DNA of 64,000 nt from Cephalopachus bancanus (taxonomy: Eukaryota > Chordata > Mammalia > Primates > Tarsiidae). The stretch spans positions 4,030,001 through 4,094,000 of the forward strand of contig JAPVLO010000277.1 in assembly GCA_027257055.1 (NCBI GenBank), read 5' to 3'. The notes beneath the pieces were generated by a model that did not search any database, was not told the origin of the DNA, and worked only from the letters and a program-made list of their open reading frames with translations. Position numbers and translations under genes: made by a program. Below are positions 10,446-20,999 of this stretch, in pieces (the stretch's first letter is position 1; every line of letters begins with the position of its first letter).

Positions 10446-10731
10446 TTTTTTTTGAGTTGGAGTCACTCTGTTACCCAGGCTGGAGTGCAGTGGCACACTC
10501 ACGGCCACCCCAGCGTCGACCTGCTGGGCTCCGGCGATCCTTCAGCCTCAGCTTTCCAAGAAGCTGGAAGTACAGGCACGTGCTACCACGCCCGGCTAAT
10601 TTTTGATTTATTGTAGAGACGAGGTCTCGCCAAGTTGCCCGGGCTGGTCTCAAACCCACGGGCTCACGCAGTCCTCTGGCCTCGGCCTCCCAAAGTGCTG
10701 GGAAGACAGGCTGAGCCACCCACCAAGCCCG
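10446..10731 (-). mobile_element. Intermediate Alu (antisense)
   Basis: Right-arm site reads ggcacactcacggccacc, so the hairpin is incomplete. Confidence 0.88.
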
Positions 10732-10887
10732 GCCCCCCTTTTCATTTTGATGGAGAAAACCATGCTGCCCTTCGGTTGCTTCCTGAAACGACCTCTAACA
10801 GTTTCCTTAAGTCTGTATTTCCCAATTGTGTGTCCAGCTGCAGCAAATTCACAGGGCACTTTGGGAAATTTTAATTTTTATCTTCAA

Positions 10888-11050
10888 AAATTTTTTTTTT
10901 AGAGACCGGGTCTCACTCTGTCATCCAGCCTGGAGTGCAGTGGTGCGATCATAGCTTACAGCAGCCTCCAATTCCTGGTCTCAAATGATTCTCCCGCCAA
11001 GGCCTCCCAAAGTGCTGAGATTACAGGCGTGAGCCATTGTGCCCAGCCAA
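10888..11050 (-). mobile_element. Free Alu monomer (antisense)
   Basis: A single-arm element of about 160 bp, with T run, one arm and gagccattgtgcccagcc end. It is of the fossil monomer type that predates dimeric Alu. Confidence 0.75.
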
Positions 11051-11322
11051 AAGTTTGAATTTTCAGGGAAACACAGCGATGCTTGACATCTGTCACGTAG
11101 GGTATGAACTATTAGTGAAAGGAAATTTACAGTTTCAATATTAGATAGCATTAAATTCCCTTTGATGACATCTTATCTTTATGGAGTTGGGTTTTGGTGG
11201 ATACTGTGTTAAAAAGCAAGCTCTGTGTATGAACAGGTATGGGAAATAGGAAATAGGGTGGTTGTGTGATTTTAAGGTTTGGGATGCTGTACATTGCTCA
11301 ACAGGTGCACAAATCCCATTAG
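11051..11322. other. Unrecognised DNA
   Basis: AT-rich, no gene recognised. Confidence 0.4.
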
Positions 11323-11333
11323 AAAGTAAGTGC

Positions 11334-11622
11334 AGCCGGGCTCGGTGGCTCAGCCTGTAATCCTGCGCCTTTGGGAGGCTGAGGTGAGTGGATTGCCTGA
11401 GCCTGCGGGTTCGAGACCCACCTGGGCAACTTGGCGAGACCTCATCTCTACAATAAATTTTTAAAAATTAGCCGGGCGTGGTAGCGCGCGCCTGTAGTTC
11501 CAGCTCCTTGGAAGGCTGAGGCAGAAGGATTGCTGGAGCCCAGCAGGTCGAGGCTGCGGTGGCCGGGAGCGCCCACTGCACTCCAGTCTGGGCGACAGAG
11601 TGAGACTCCAACTCAAAAAAAA
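11334..11622 (+). mobile_element. Young Alu
   Basis: Flanked by aaagtaagt-like sequence on both sides. Full dimer retaining the aacttg segment. Confidence 0.9.
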
Positions 11623-11671
11623 AAGTAAGTAGGTGCAATTACTTAAGAATAAGATGAAAACATCAATTTCT

Positions 11672-12226
11672 GGCAGGATGCCATGGCTCAAGCCTGTAAT
11701 CCCAGCACTTTGGGAGTCCAAGGCAAGAGGACTGCCTGAGCCCACGGGTTCAAAACCAGTCTGGGCAACTTGGTGAGACCTCATCTCTACGATAAATCAG
11801 ATAAATCAAAAAATTAATCCGGGCGTGGTAATGCGCGCTTGTAGTTCCACCTATTAGAAGGCTGAGGTGGGAGTGGAATACCTGAGCCCGCGGGTTCGAG
11901 ACCCGCCTGGGCAACTTGGCGAGACCTCATCTCTACAATAAATCAAAAAATCAGCCGGGCGTGGTAGCGCGCGCCTATAGTTCCAGCTACTTGGAGGGCT
12001 GAGGCGGAAGGATTGCTGGAGCCCAGCAGGTCGAGGCTGCGGTGGCTGGGAGTGGCCCCTGCACTCCAGTCTGGGTGACAGAGTGAGATTCCAACTCAAA
12101 AAAAAAAAGAAGGCTGAGGTGGAAGGATCACCTGAGTCCAGCAGGTCAAAGCTGTGATGATTGTGAGCATGCCACTGCACTCTATCTAGCCTGGGCAACA
12201 GAGTGAGACTCCAACTAAAAAAAAAA
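11672..12226 (+). mobile_element. Intermediate Alu, host of a nested Alu
   Basis: Outer duplication atcaatttct at 11662-11671 and 12227-12236. The element is split at its right arm by the truncated young Alu at 11871-12107. Confidence 0.9.
11871..12107 (+). mobile_element. 5'-truncated young Alu nested in an Alu
   Basis: Starts inside the left arm (gagtggaatacctgagccc) and keeps the rest of the dimer and the A tail. A 15-bp duplication agaaggctgaggtgg of the host Alu lies at 11856-11870 and 12108-12122, proving a separate insertion event. Confidence 0.92.
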
Positions 12227-12333
12227 ATCAATTTCTTTCCATTTATATATATATATATTGTTTTTGCAAATTACTACATTGTTAGGACATAAATACTAAA
12301 TTGTTTGGAACTGACTACTTAAAATCCATTGGG

Positions 12334-12616
12334 AGCCGGGCTTGGTGGCTCAGCCTGTAATCCCGCGCCTTTGGGAGACTGAGGTGAGTGGATTGCCTGA
12401 GCCCGCAGGCTCGAGACCCGCCTGGGCAGCGAGACCTCATCTCTACAATAAATCAAAAAATCAGCCAGGCATGGTAGCGCACGCCTGTAATTCCGGCTAC
12501 TTGGAAGGCTGAGGCGGAAGGATCGCCGGAGCCCAGCAGGTCGAGGCGCCGTGGCCGGAAGCGGCCACTGCACTCCAGTCTGGGCGACCGAGTGAGACTC
12601 CAACTCAAAAAAAAAA
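12334..12616 (+). mobile_element. Young Alu
   Basis: Duplication aaaatccattggg at 12321-12333 and 12617-12629. Confidence 0.95.
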
Positions 12617-12867
12617 AAAATCCATTGGGTATCTCTTTTGGCCTAGGGGCTCTGTGAACCTTTGCCTTTGGTTCAGGGATCAGGTTCTTCAGGTTACATC
12701 AGCATCTCTGGTATTATGTGTCATCTGACTATTCAGCTGGTAGACTGGAGTCCAGGATGATTTTATCCAGATGAAGAAACTAAGTCTCTCCTACTGAATC
12801 CAAGGGACACCAGAAAAAGAAAATTAACAAATAAAAAGAAGCTAAGTTGGAGGAAGTAACTTGAGCT

Positions 12868-13440
12868 GGGCACAGTGGCTCCCTTGAGCTGGGAGACTCA
12901 GGGGAGAGGATTCCTTGAGGCCAGTAATTTGAGGTGAGGCTGGGTAACGTAGGGAGACCCCCCCACTACAAAAAAATTTTTTTTTTTTAATTAGCTGGCT
13001 CGGTGGCTCAGCCTGTAATCTCGTGCTTTGGGAGGCTGAGGTGAGTGGATTGCCTGAGCCTACAGGTTCGAGACCCGCCTGAGCAACTTGGCAAGACCTC
13101 AACTCTACAATAAATCAAAAAATCAGCCGGGCATGGTAGCACATGCCTATAATTCCGGCTATTCGGAAGGCTGAGGCAGAAGGATCGCCAGAGCCCAGCA
13201 GGTCGAGGCTGCAGTGACTGGGAGTGGCCCCTGCACCCCAGTCTGGGTGACAGAGTGAGACTTCAACTAAAAAAAAAATAAAAAATAAAAAATTAGCTGG
13301 GTGTGGTGGTGTGCGCTTGTAGTCCCTGCTGCTCAAAATCTCTTGAATCCAGGAGGTTGACAATGAAGTGAGCTATGATCACACCACTGTGCTCCAGCCT
13401 GGATGACACAGCTAGACTCTATCTCAAAAAACAAAAAAAA
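12868..13440 (+). mobile_element. Old Alu split by a young Alu
   Basis: A degraded old Alu occupies 12868-12998 and resumes at 13291 with its right arm, ending in an A tail near 13440. Confidence 0.8.
12997..13290 (+). mobile_element. Young Alu nested in old Alu
   Basis: Target duplication aattagctgg at 12989-12998 and 13291-13300. The target is the A-rich linker of the host Alu. Confidence 0.9.
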
Positions 13441-13574
13441 AGGTTCGATGGAGGTAATCCACTTTGGGCAGATTCATGTTTTATGAAACCCAAAGCTTAC
13501 GTAATTGTTGGAGCCCACATTAAGAGCAATAATGCAAAATCAGATATTTGACAGTTGGGTCGAGGGCTTGCAAG

Positions 13575-13690
13575 AGGCCTATGCCAGGGAAGGGCCCTGA
13601 ATCTTCAAGTTCATCAGCTTCATCCCTTCTGCAACCAGCAAGTAGTGGAAACGGAATTCCAACCCAGCTTTGTCTGACTCCAAAGACCCA
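13575..13690 (-). mobile_element. MIR-like fragment (antisense)
   Basis: Order and wording (agcaagtagtgg...aattccaacccag...tctgactccaaag) fit an antisense MIR core. Confidence 0.5.
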
Positions 13691-13829
13691 AAATGTATAA
13701 GCACAGACACCAGGGCCGAGAAGACACTCCTAGAAACGTGAGCCTAGCTGGGGCATCCCCACGCTTGACGCTCTCGAGGAAGGAACCTGGGAGTGGGAAC
13801 CCAATTCCTGTATCTTATTGTCAGAAGGG

Positions 13830-13985
13830 TGTGAGAAGCCATTGGAGCGGGCTTTGGTGTCAGAGCAGAGTCTGAATCCTGGTTCCAAATCACATCTCTG
13901 GCTGTTGCTGAAGCATGAGTACCCACACCCCACAAGATTGTGAGGACTACATGAGATACCGTAGGGGAAAGTGCCTAGCTTCCCG
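13830..13985 (+). mobile_element. MIR fragment
   Basis: Contains gtctgaatcctggttccaaatca followed by ttgtgaggactacatgaga and aaagtgcctagc, the MIR order with an internal deletion. Confidence 0.6.
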
Positions 13986-14409
13986 CGGGCAAACCAGCTG
14001 TGTTAATCTCCCTTTCCTTCCTCTGCTCCCACGCAAATATTATGTGTGCATGGAGGTGAAATAAATATAGACAAGCTAGCTGGTCGAGTTCCCTTTGTGT
14101 GGGGGTAAATTCAGCTAATGCACATATATGGCAAGCAACTGTCTGCAAAAGATGCAAATCAGACCGAGTTGGCGGGTCTTTGCCGGGTGTCTTGTCTTGG
14201 TTCAGTGCCTAGCTGTGTCGATTTCCAAGGGTTCCCCATTACTCACACCCTGAGGTGGAAACTCCTTACCTGGCATTTGGAATCTCCCACGGTCTGGCCT
14301 CAACTTGGCCCTCCAACCTTTGTCTCACTGTGATCCAGTGCAAACCTTTCTCCCAGCCCGACTTGCTTCTCCTTTTACCCTTACACACCTGCTGTGGCCT
14401 CGTGAAAGC
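13986..14409. other. Unrecognised DNA
   Basis: No gene or clear repeat seen. Confidence 0.4.
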
Positions 14410-14683
14410 CACTTCCACTCCCAGGACTTCTCTCTCTTTCCAGTCTCTCACTCGCTCCCTCTCTCGCTCTCATTCTCTCTCTGTCTCCTTCTATTCTCTC
14501 TTGCTCTGTCTTCTTCCATTCTCTCGCCTCTGTCTCCTGCCTGTCTCCTTCCTTTCTCTCTGATCCTTTCTCTCTGCCTGTCTGCTGTGTCTCCTCTCTC
14601 TGTCCCCTCTCTCCTTCTCTGTCTCTTCTCTATTTCTCTCTGTTCTCTGTCTCCTTTCATCCTCTCCCTCGCCCTCTTTCGTG
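14410..14683 (+). repeat. (CT)n-rich low-complexity tract
   Basis: About 270 bp of nearly pure pyrimidine on the + strand with tctctctct and ctgtctcctt units. Both long opposite-strand frames across it are low complexity. Confidence 0.9.
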
Positions 14684-14957
14684 AGTCGGGGCCTCACTCT
14701 GTTGCCCAGGCTGGAGCGCAGAGGCACGTTCATGGCTCACCACAGCCTCGGCCTCCTGGGCTCAGGTGATCCTTCAGCCTCGGCCTCCTGGGGACTACAG
14801 GCACACATCACCATGCCCAGGTAATTTTTTTGATTTTTTTTTTGTAGAGATGAGGTCTATGTTGCCAAAGCTGGCCTTGAACTTCTGGTCTCAAGCAACC
14901 CTCCACCTTGGCCTCCCTAAATGCGGGGATTACAACTGTAAGCCACGGTGCCCAACT
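14684..14957 (-). mobile_element. Old Alu (antisense)
   Basis: Reverse-complement dimer with an older right arm (gaggcacgttcatggctca). Confidence 0.85.
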
Positions 14958-15094
14958 CCATCCAGCCCCCGGGGAATCCAACCCTCTCAACCCCTACCAC
15001 GCACTCAGGTCTTAAATCACACACTGCCTGAATTAGTTCGATAAGTTTTTAAGGGAGTTTGTTTTTCCCTCCAATTGCATTATAAGTGCAGAGC

Positions 15095-15225
15095 TGTCAT
15101 GGAAATAACATCAGGTTGAAAGCAGGGACACTCAGCTTCTGCTTCTAACTTGCTGTATAAGCCCAAGCAAATGTCTTTCTTCAATCTCTTTAACTCTGCG
15201 GTAAGAGAACTGGATAGGAAATTCT
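15095..15225 (+). mobile_element. MIR fragment
   Basis: The order 'cttctgcttctaacttgctgtataagcc ... tcaatctctttaactctg' fits the MIR core. Confidence 0.5.
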
Positions 15226-15289
15226 TCAAGATCAGGACACTCTCCACAGGGCCCAGCTTGGGGATACCTATGAAATCTCATGCAACAAA

Positions 15290-15540
15290 TATTCAACCAT
15301 TTGCCCATCACTTCCACCCAAAGCACGGAGCTAGGTGCAAGAGGATGGGTAAGGCCAAATAACCAGTGCTCGTTCCCAAGAAGCGCACAGTGCAAGGGAG
15401 ATGCAATACTCGCCTGTGGGTCAGAGCTACAAGACCAGGACACAGCAACAAGGTGAAGGGCTTGCCCGAGACAGCAAGCAGGTGGCGGAGCTGGCTGGAC
15501 CCCAAGTGGTCTGGCCCCACCATTCACTCTCTCAACCTCT
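15290..15540 (-). mobile_element. L2/MIR-like fragment (antisense)
   Basis: Runs aaagcacggagctaggtgcaa...aaggtgaagggcttgcccgag...cagcaagcaggtggcggagc, the antisense order of an L2/MIR 3' region. Confidence 0.5.
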
Positions 15541-15842
15541 ACGTGAAACTGCTGCCTCTCATTGTAGTGAAGGCTCTCCATCTTTCTTTTCTGACAGCTA
15601 TGGTCTGTTTTCTGGCGCTACCCTGAGACAGCTGGACGGCAATGGGTGTTTTCTCCAGGGAGCAGGATCTGGAAGGTGTCAACTGGATGACCAAAGCTGG
15701 AAGCTATGGGTTCAGGGTGGTCATCTGGCCCCGGACTGCAGGGAGGGATGAGGGTGGACAGCCCCAGCAACAGGTCTGAGTTCTGGTCTTGGTTCTGGTC
15801 CAGGAAATCTTTCCACCTTTCTTTTCTTAAAATACCAGGTTT
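15541..15842. other. Unrecognised DNA
   Basis: No gene or clear repeat. Short open frames in both directions only. Confidence 0.4.
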
Positions 15843-16127
15843 AGGCCGAGTGCAGTGGCCTCTAATCCCAGCACTTTGGGAGGTAGAGGTGAGAAGACTG
15901 CCTGAATCCAGAGGTTCAAGATCAGTCTGGGCAACTTGGAGAGACCTCAACTCCACAGTTAATCAACAAAATTAGCCAGGCGGGGTAATGCATGCCTGTA
16001 GTCCCAGCTACTTGGAAGCCTGAGGCCGAAGGATCGCCTGAGCCCAGCAGGCCAATGCTACCGTCGTGTGACTGTGCCACTGCACTCCAGCCAGGGCAAC
16101 AGAATGAGATGCTGACTCAGAAAAAAA
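15843..16127 (+). mobile_element. Intermediate Alu
   Basis: Dimer with an A tail, lacking the young hairpin (gctaccgtcgtgtgactgtgcc at the site). Confidence 0.87.
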
Positions 16128-16945
16128 TGTTTTATTCAGGAGTACTTTACCTAAAACACAATTCATCATTTTTGAGTTGGAATCTTACTCTGTTGCCCAG
16201 CCTGGAGTGCAGTGGCATGCTCACAGCCACTGCAGCCGCAACCTGTTGGGTTCAGGCGATCATTTCACCTCAGCCTTTCCAAGCAGCTGGAACTACAGGC
16301 GCGCACCACCATGCCCAGCTAATTTTTTGATTTACTGTAGAGACGAGGTCTCGCCAAGTTGCCCAGGCTGGTCTCGAACCCCTAGGCTCAGGCAATCCTC
16401 TCTCCCCAGCTTCAAGTGTTAGGATTACAGGTGTGAGCCACCGCCCAGCTAATTTGCCTATTTTAAGTACACACTTCAGTGAATTTCGAAACTGCACACA
16501 GCCTTGTGAACACAATTACCATGTAGTACAGTTCCATCACCCCCCCACCCCAAATTCCCTGGTAGCCCTTCCTAGTCATCCTCTCCCTACACCCCTGTTC
16601 CCTGGCAGCCTCTGATCTGCTCCCTGCCATTATAGTTTTGTCGTTTCTGGAATTTCACAGGAATAGAATCATGACAGTATTCTGGCTTTTTTCACATAGC
16701 GAATCCTTTCCCGCTTCCTCCCGGGTGGTGCCTGTCTCAGTAACTTGTTCCTTCTCAGTGGTGAGTAGAGTGGCCTCGCACAGGCATACTGCAGTGTGTG
16801 CATTCCCTCTCCCGTGGATGGACGGTCGCGTGTCTCCCTGCTTTTTGGTTGTGGTGAATAAAGATGCCACGAGCATTCGTGCATTGCCCTGGGCTTTTAA
16901 CTTCTCTTGGGTAAGACCCGGGAGCGCGGTCGCCCGACGGTCCGT
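16128..16945 (-). mobile_element. L1M fragment (antisense), split by an Alu
   Basis: Old L1 in antisense. Characteristic stretches are taagtacacacttcagtgaa, ttccatcacccc, tttcacaggaatagaatcat and gaataaagatgccacgagca. The Alu at 16168-16449 interrupts it. Its right end merges into CpG island 2, where the L1 wording becomes extremely GC-rich. Confidence 0.65.
16168..16449 (-). mobile_element. Intermediate Alu in L1 (antisense)
   Basis: Full dimer. The right arm reads ggcatgctcacagccact, the precursor of the young hairpin. Confidence 0.88.
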
Positions 16946-17403
16946 GCGTGTTCAGATTTCCACCCGTCCACCTTCCCGACCCTGCACGGGAGACGAGGGG
17001 GTGGGGGGAGACGTCGCCTAGGTGCACTCCATATTCCGGGAAGGGGGGGCTGGGCCGGCCGGACAATGCAGGCCTGTGTGCGGGGGCGCGGAGGCGCGGA
17101 GGGCGGCGTGTTTGCGCGGCGGGGGTCCGCGCGTCCGGGGGTCGAGAGGCCGTCGGGTTTCCGGGACGCGGGTCGGGAACCTGCGGAAGAGGCCGCGCCG
17201 GGCGGGACGCGGGGGACGGGGGGGCCCGCAGCCGAGCGAAGCAACAGTCGCCGCGGCGAAGTCACGGAGGGCGGGAGGGGTCCCAGCCGGGCGGGGGGAG
17301 GGGGCGGGGGCGCAGCCGGGCCCCAGCCGGTCGGGGGAGGCGCGGGGGCGGGAGAGCCGGGCCCCAGGCGGGCTCCGGGGAGCGCGAGGCGGCCGGCCCG
17401 GGC

Positions 17404-17615
17404 CCGGCCCCTCCCCTGCCCCCCTCTCCCGCCCTCTCTCGTCTCCGCTCCGCTCCACTCCCTCGCCCTCTCCCCTCCGCTTGCCTTCCCTCCTCCTTTG
17501 CTCCGGTTCCCTCTCCCCTCCCCCTCCTCCCCCCTCCCCCTCCCCTCCCCCCTCCCCCTCCCCTCCCCCTCCCCTCTCCCCCCTCTCCCCCTCTCTTCCC
17601 CCCTTTCCCTCCCCG
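17404..17615 (+). repeat. C-rich pyrimidine tract
   Basis: About 200 bp of nearly pure C and T made of ctcccc and cctccccct units. The opposite strand carries many GGGG runs and can in principle form G-quadruplexes; the tract is also mirror-like, so triplex formation is possible. Confidence 0.88.
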
Positions 17616-17732
17616 CTGCGCCCGGCCGCCGCGCAGGCCCCGCCCACAACACGAATCACGTGCACGCCACGCACCCTCCCTCGGCGCCGGCGACGGCTCG
17701 GGGGCGCGGGCGGGGCCGGGGCGCGGGGTCCC

Positions 17733-17785
17733 GGAGGAGGAGGAGGAGGAGGAGGCCGAGGCCGAGGCCGAGGAGGCCGGGGGGG
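17733..17785 (+). repeat. (GGA)n / (GAGGCC)n minisatellite
   Basis: Eight or so gga units pass into three gaggcc units. Confidence 0.85.
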
Positions 17786-18206
17786 CGGAGGCGGGCTGTG
17801 CGCTCGGCACCCGGCCGGGACTCAGCCGCCGGCAGGCCGACGCCGCGGGGGCGGGGCCTGTCGCGAAGGGCGGGGCCTGTCGCTAGGGCTGGCGCAGGAA
17901 ACTGGGCGAAGGGGCCGGTCCTACTGGCCGCCGGCTCGGGCGGCCTGTTTACTCCTGGCGGGGGAGCTTTAACCGAGGGCGGGAGGGCGAGGGGGAAAAC
18001 GCGGAGCTGGAGCCGCGAGCGCCGGAGCCGGAGGCGGGGCGGACGGGACGGGACGCGACTGGAGCGGGCCGCGGCGTTCCTGGAAGGCTCCGGCCAGAGG
18101 CGTTCCGGGCCGTTGGGTTTTAATCATTTATTTTATTTGTTTAAAAAAATTCCTAGCCTGCTCAGCGCTTCCTTCCCCTCCGTGTCCTCCCTCCGCCCCG
18201 AGAAAG

Positions 18207-18243
18207 ACACTCACACACACGCGCGCGCGCGCACACACACACA

Positions 18244-18292
<49 letters not shown>
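18207..18292 (+). repeat. (CA)n/(CG)n microsatellite
   Basis: cacaca blocks enclosing a run of cgcgcg. Alternating purine-pyrimidine of this kind is prone to Z-DNA and to length polymorphism. It lies about 100 bp beyond CpG island 2. Confidence 0.95.
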
Positions 18293-18294
<2 letters not shown>

Positions 18295-18362
18295 CAGCAA
18301 GTAGTTGGTGGCATGCACGCAATCCTTTCGCCCTGAGGTCTTTGCCACTTTTCTTTATCCAG

Positions 18363-18430
18363 GAAATGATTCGATTGCAGTATTGTTCAGTAGTTGGTGT
18401 ACCTGCTTGTGACTACAGTTACACAGATAG
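18363..18430 (+). other. Weak candidate 5' exon with an ATG
   Basis: The acceptor-like ttttctttatccag precedes gaaATG at 18366. The frame from it reads MIRLQYCSVVGVPACDYSY and stops at about 18468. A poor donor (gatag/gttggt) lies at 18431. The phase it would leave (2) does not fit the exon at 23002 (phase 0), so an extra exon would be needed. Noted because it lies between the probable promoter and the exons. Confidence 0.15.
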
Positions 18431-18624
18431 GTTGGTTTTAGTCTATGGTTCAGGCAGGCCAGACTCTTGAGCTTCATTTTCTAGTTCGCATGGTAGGTGA
18501 AGGAGTTTCTTGTAAAGTGTGATGTGCTCCACCAGTTTATGTAGCTTGAACACCGGACAGCGGGCACTGTTGCAACACCTTCTCCAACCAAGTCAGGCTT
18601 TCATGATCTGAGAAGTGCAGAGTC

Positions 18625-18800
18625 CAGAGATAACCGTAGCACATACTTTAGTGACGTGCTAGTACTGCTGTGTAACCATTTTATACATGAGGGATTGAGG
18701 CTTAAGAAAGACAAAGTGGTTTGTCAGAAGTCCCACCGCTAGTAAGAGAGCCCAACAACACGGGTCCTTTGACCTCCTAAAGGTGCTCCTCCCCCTCACG
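18625..18800 (-). mobile_element. MIR (antisense)
   Basis: Order cattttatacatgagggattgaggc, then tttgtcagaagtcccaccgctagtaagag, then acgggtcctttgacctcc fits antisense MIR. Confidence 0.65.
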
Positions 18801-18849
18801 TGACTTGTATAATGGACATGTGTGATTTTGTCTGTCCTCCCTTTGGGAC

Positions 18850-19105
18850 TTCACTCCTCTATTACCTGTGGTTTTATTTGGACTCATAGTATCCTGTCCC
18901 TCTGTCAACAGCGGTCCAAAGGGTGGGCATTTTAACTGAGCAGTGTCAGTTTCAGTCTTTCCCTAGAACGAATATATGAAGGTTGAGAGAGAGAGAAAAA
19001 AATGTTTTCTGCTGATGTTGATAAATTTTTGATGTCATCATTGGGAGCTGCCAGCAACCATCTTCCCAAGTATGTGAAGGAAACTTTTAGGGGGTGAGGG
19101 GAGAC
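18850..19105 (+). mobile_element. Possible old LTR fragment (ERVL/MaLR type)
   Basis: Strings such as ggtccaaagggtgggcattt and gggagctgccagcaaccatctt resemble old mammalian LTRs. Called from memory of the wording only. Confidence 0.35.
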
Positions 19106-19112
19106 ACACTTG

Positions 19113-19675
19113 AAAAAAAAAAGTCAGGGTCTCACTCTGTCACTCAGGCTGGAGTGCAGTGGCCGGATCACAGCTCACTGAAGCCTCGACCTCCTGGGTT
19201 CAGGTGATCCTTTTGCCTCACCCTCCTGAGTAGCTGAGACAATAGGTGCATGCCACCATGCCTGGCTAATTTTTTTTTTTTTTTGAGTCAGAGTCTCACT
19301 CTGGGCGTCCATGGAGTGAAGCAGCACACTCATGGCCACTTCAGCCTCAACCTGCTGTGCTCAGGCCATCCTTCCTGTCCCCAAGTAGCTGGAACTGCAG
19401 GCGCATGCCACCATGCTCGGCTAAGTTTTTGATTTATTGTAGAGACGAGGTCTCACCAAGTTGCCCAGGCTGGTCTCGAACCCCTGGACTCAGGCAATCC
19501 TCTCACCTCGGGTCCCAAACTGCTGGGATTACAGGCTTGGGCCACACTGCCCCTGGCCTAAATTTTTTTTCTTTTTTTAAGAGACAAGGTCTTGCTATGT
19601 TGCCCAGGCTGGTCTCAACTCCTGGGCTCAAGCAATCCTCCCACCTCAGTCTCCCAAAGTGCTAGAATTACAGAC
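19113..19675 (-). mobile_element. Old Alu split by a later Alu (antisense)
   Basis: An old dimer occupies 19113-19271 and resumes at 19559-19675. The element between is an intermediate Alu. Confidence 0.8.
19272..19558 (-). mobile_element. Intermediate Alu nested in old Alu (antisense)
   Basis: T run, gagtcagagtctcac start and cccctggcc end. Right arm site gcacactcatggccac is pre-hairpin. Confidence 0.82.
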
Positions 19676-19706
19676 TTGACTGAGAAGCTCTTGAAGTAAG
19701 AAAAAA

Positions 19707-20025
19707 TGGAGACCGGGAGCAGTGACTCAAGCCTGTGATCCCAGCGCTTTGGGAGGCCAAGGTGAGAGGATTGGCTGAGCCCGTGGGTTCAAGACCTACC
19801 TGGAAAACTTGGTGAGACCTCATCTCTACAATAAATCCAAAAATTTAGTTGGGCATGGTAGCACATGCCTATAGTTCCAGCTACTTGGAAGGCTGAGGCA
19901 GAAGAATCGCCTGAGCCCAGCGGATCGAGGCTTTGGTGGCTGGGAGTGTGCCATTGCACTCTAGCCTGGGCAGCAGAGTGAGACTCTGACTCAAAAAAAA
20001 AAAAAAAGAAAAGAAAAAGAAAAAG
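19707..20025 (+). mobile_element. Intermediate Alu
   Basis: Dimer with a long A/G-rich tail. Right arm ggtggctgggagtgtgcc is one step from the young hairpin. Confidence 0.85.
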
Positions 20026-20667
20026 AAATGGGACTCATCGGAAAAGGCAAACAAAAATGAGAGATTTGGAGAACAAACCCTGACAAATTTGTTTAAACCT
20101 AGGTCCTGCCTGTCACGGCCAGTTGTGCTCCTAGATTTCCCAGTTAAGAAAGTCAAAAAGTTCCTTTTTTTCCCTGCTTAGCTAGGATGAATTGAGTTCC
20201 TGTCACTTGTCTCCAGAGTGAAGCCTGACTAATAAGTTTGGCACAGCATTATTTATTTACCCCTCAAAGAATAATGGAAGTTGGGTGCTGGTCATGCTAT
20301 CACTTCTTAAGTGTTCCACTTCCCATAATGAGTCATAGCAAGTGAGTGTCTTGTGGGTACGGGTAGACAAAAGAAGATCTAATTCTTACTCAACGGTATT
20401 GCTATGATAAGCAGAAAGTAGAGGTTGGATAGATCACATTTAACCTTGGGAGCCTGTGGCGTTCTGAGTCATGAAGAGGAAAAGTTTGAGAATTATGAAA
20501 TGAGATTACTAGAAGGATTTTAGTGACATGGGAGAAGAAGGAAGGAAGGAAACCAATAGCAACTATTCTATCAGTTGGTTAAAACTGAAGGTTGGGAAGG
20601 TGAGTGGGTCAATTTTAAAGAAGTGATTAAGAGGATAGGACGTTGAAGTGCAAAAAACAGGGGCATT
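20026..20667. other. Unrecognised DNA
   Basis: No gene or clear repeat, except a tttccctgcttag string near 20169 that resembles a splice acceptor without a partner donor. Confidence 0.4.
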
Positions 20668-20685
20668 GGGAATCACAGAATCTTA

Positions 20686-20974
20686 TTTTTTTTTTTTGAG
20701 TTGGAGTCTCACTCCATCACCCAGACTGGAGTGTAGTGGCCGCTCCCGGCCACCGCAGCCTCCACCTGCTGGGCTCCGGCGATCCTTCCGCCTCAGCCTT
20801 CCAAGTAGCTGGGACTACAGGCGTGCGCCATCACGCCCAGCTAATTTTTTGATTTATTGTAAAGATGAGGTCTTCCCAAGTTGCCCAGGCGGGTCTCGAA
20901 TTCACAGGCTCAGGCAATCCACTCACCTCAGTCTCCCAAGGCGCGGGATTACAGGCTGAGCCGCCGAGCCTGGC
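20686..20974 (-). mobile_element. Young Alu (antisense)
   Basis: Perfect 18-bp duplication gggaatcacagaatctta at 20668-20685 and 20975-20992. Confidence 0.96.
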
Positions 20975-20999
20975 GGGAATCACAGAATCTTAGAGACAG

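Larger units (their letters stand above)
16910..18110. promoter_or_regulatory. CpG island 2, probable promoter
   Basis: About 1.2 kb of CpG-dense DNA. It contains an E-box cacgtg near 17657, two tandem GC-box units gggcggggcctgtcgc (about 17848-17886), a GGA/GAGGCC repeat and a long pyrimidine tract. Two probable coding exons lie downstream on the + strand, so a + strand promoter is my preferred reading. I see no clear first-exon donor. The 465, 316 and 312 aa frames here are composition artefacts. Confidence 0.75.

Noticed and set aside
16907..18304. 465-aa + strand frame (and 312, 316 aa overlapping frames) in CpG island 2
   Set aside because: Low complexity, runs into the CA microsatellite (His-Thr repeat), and overlapping frames are equally open.
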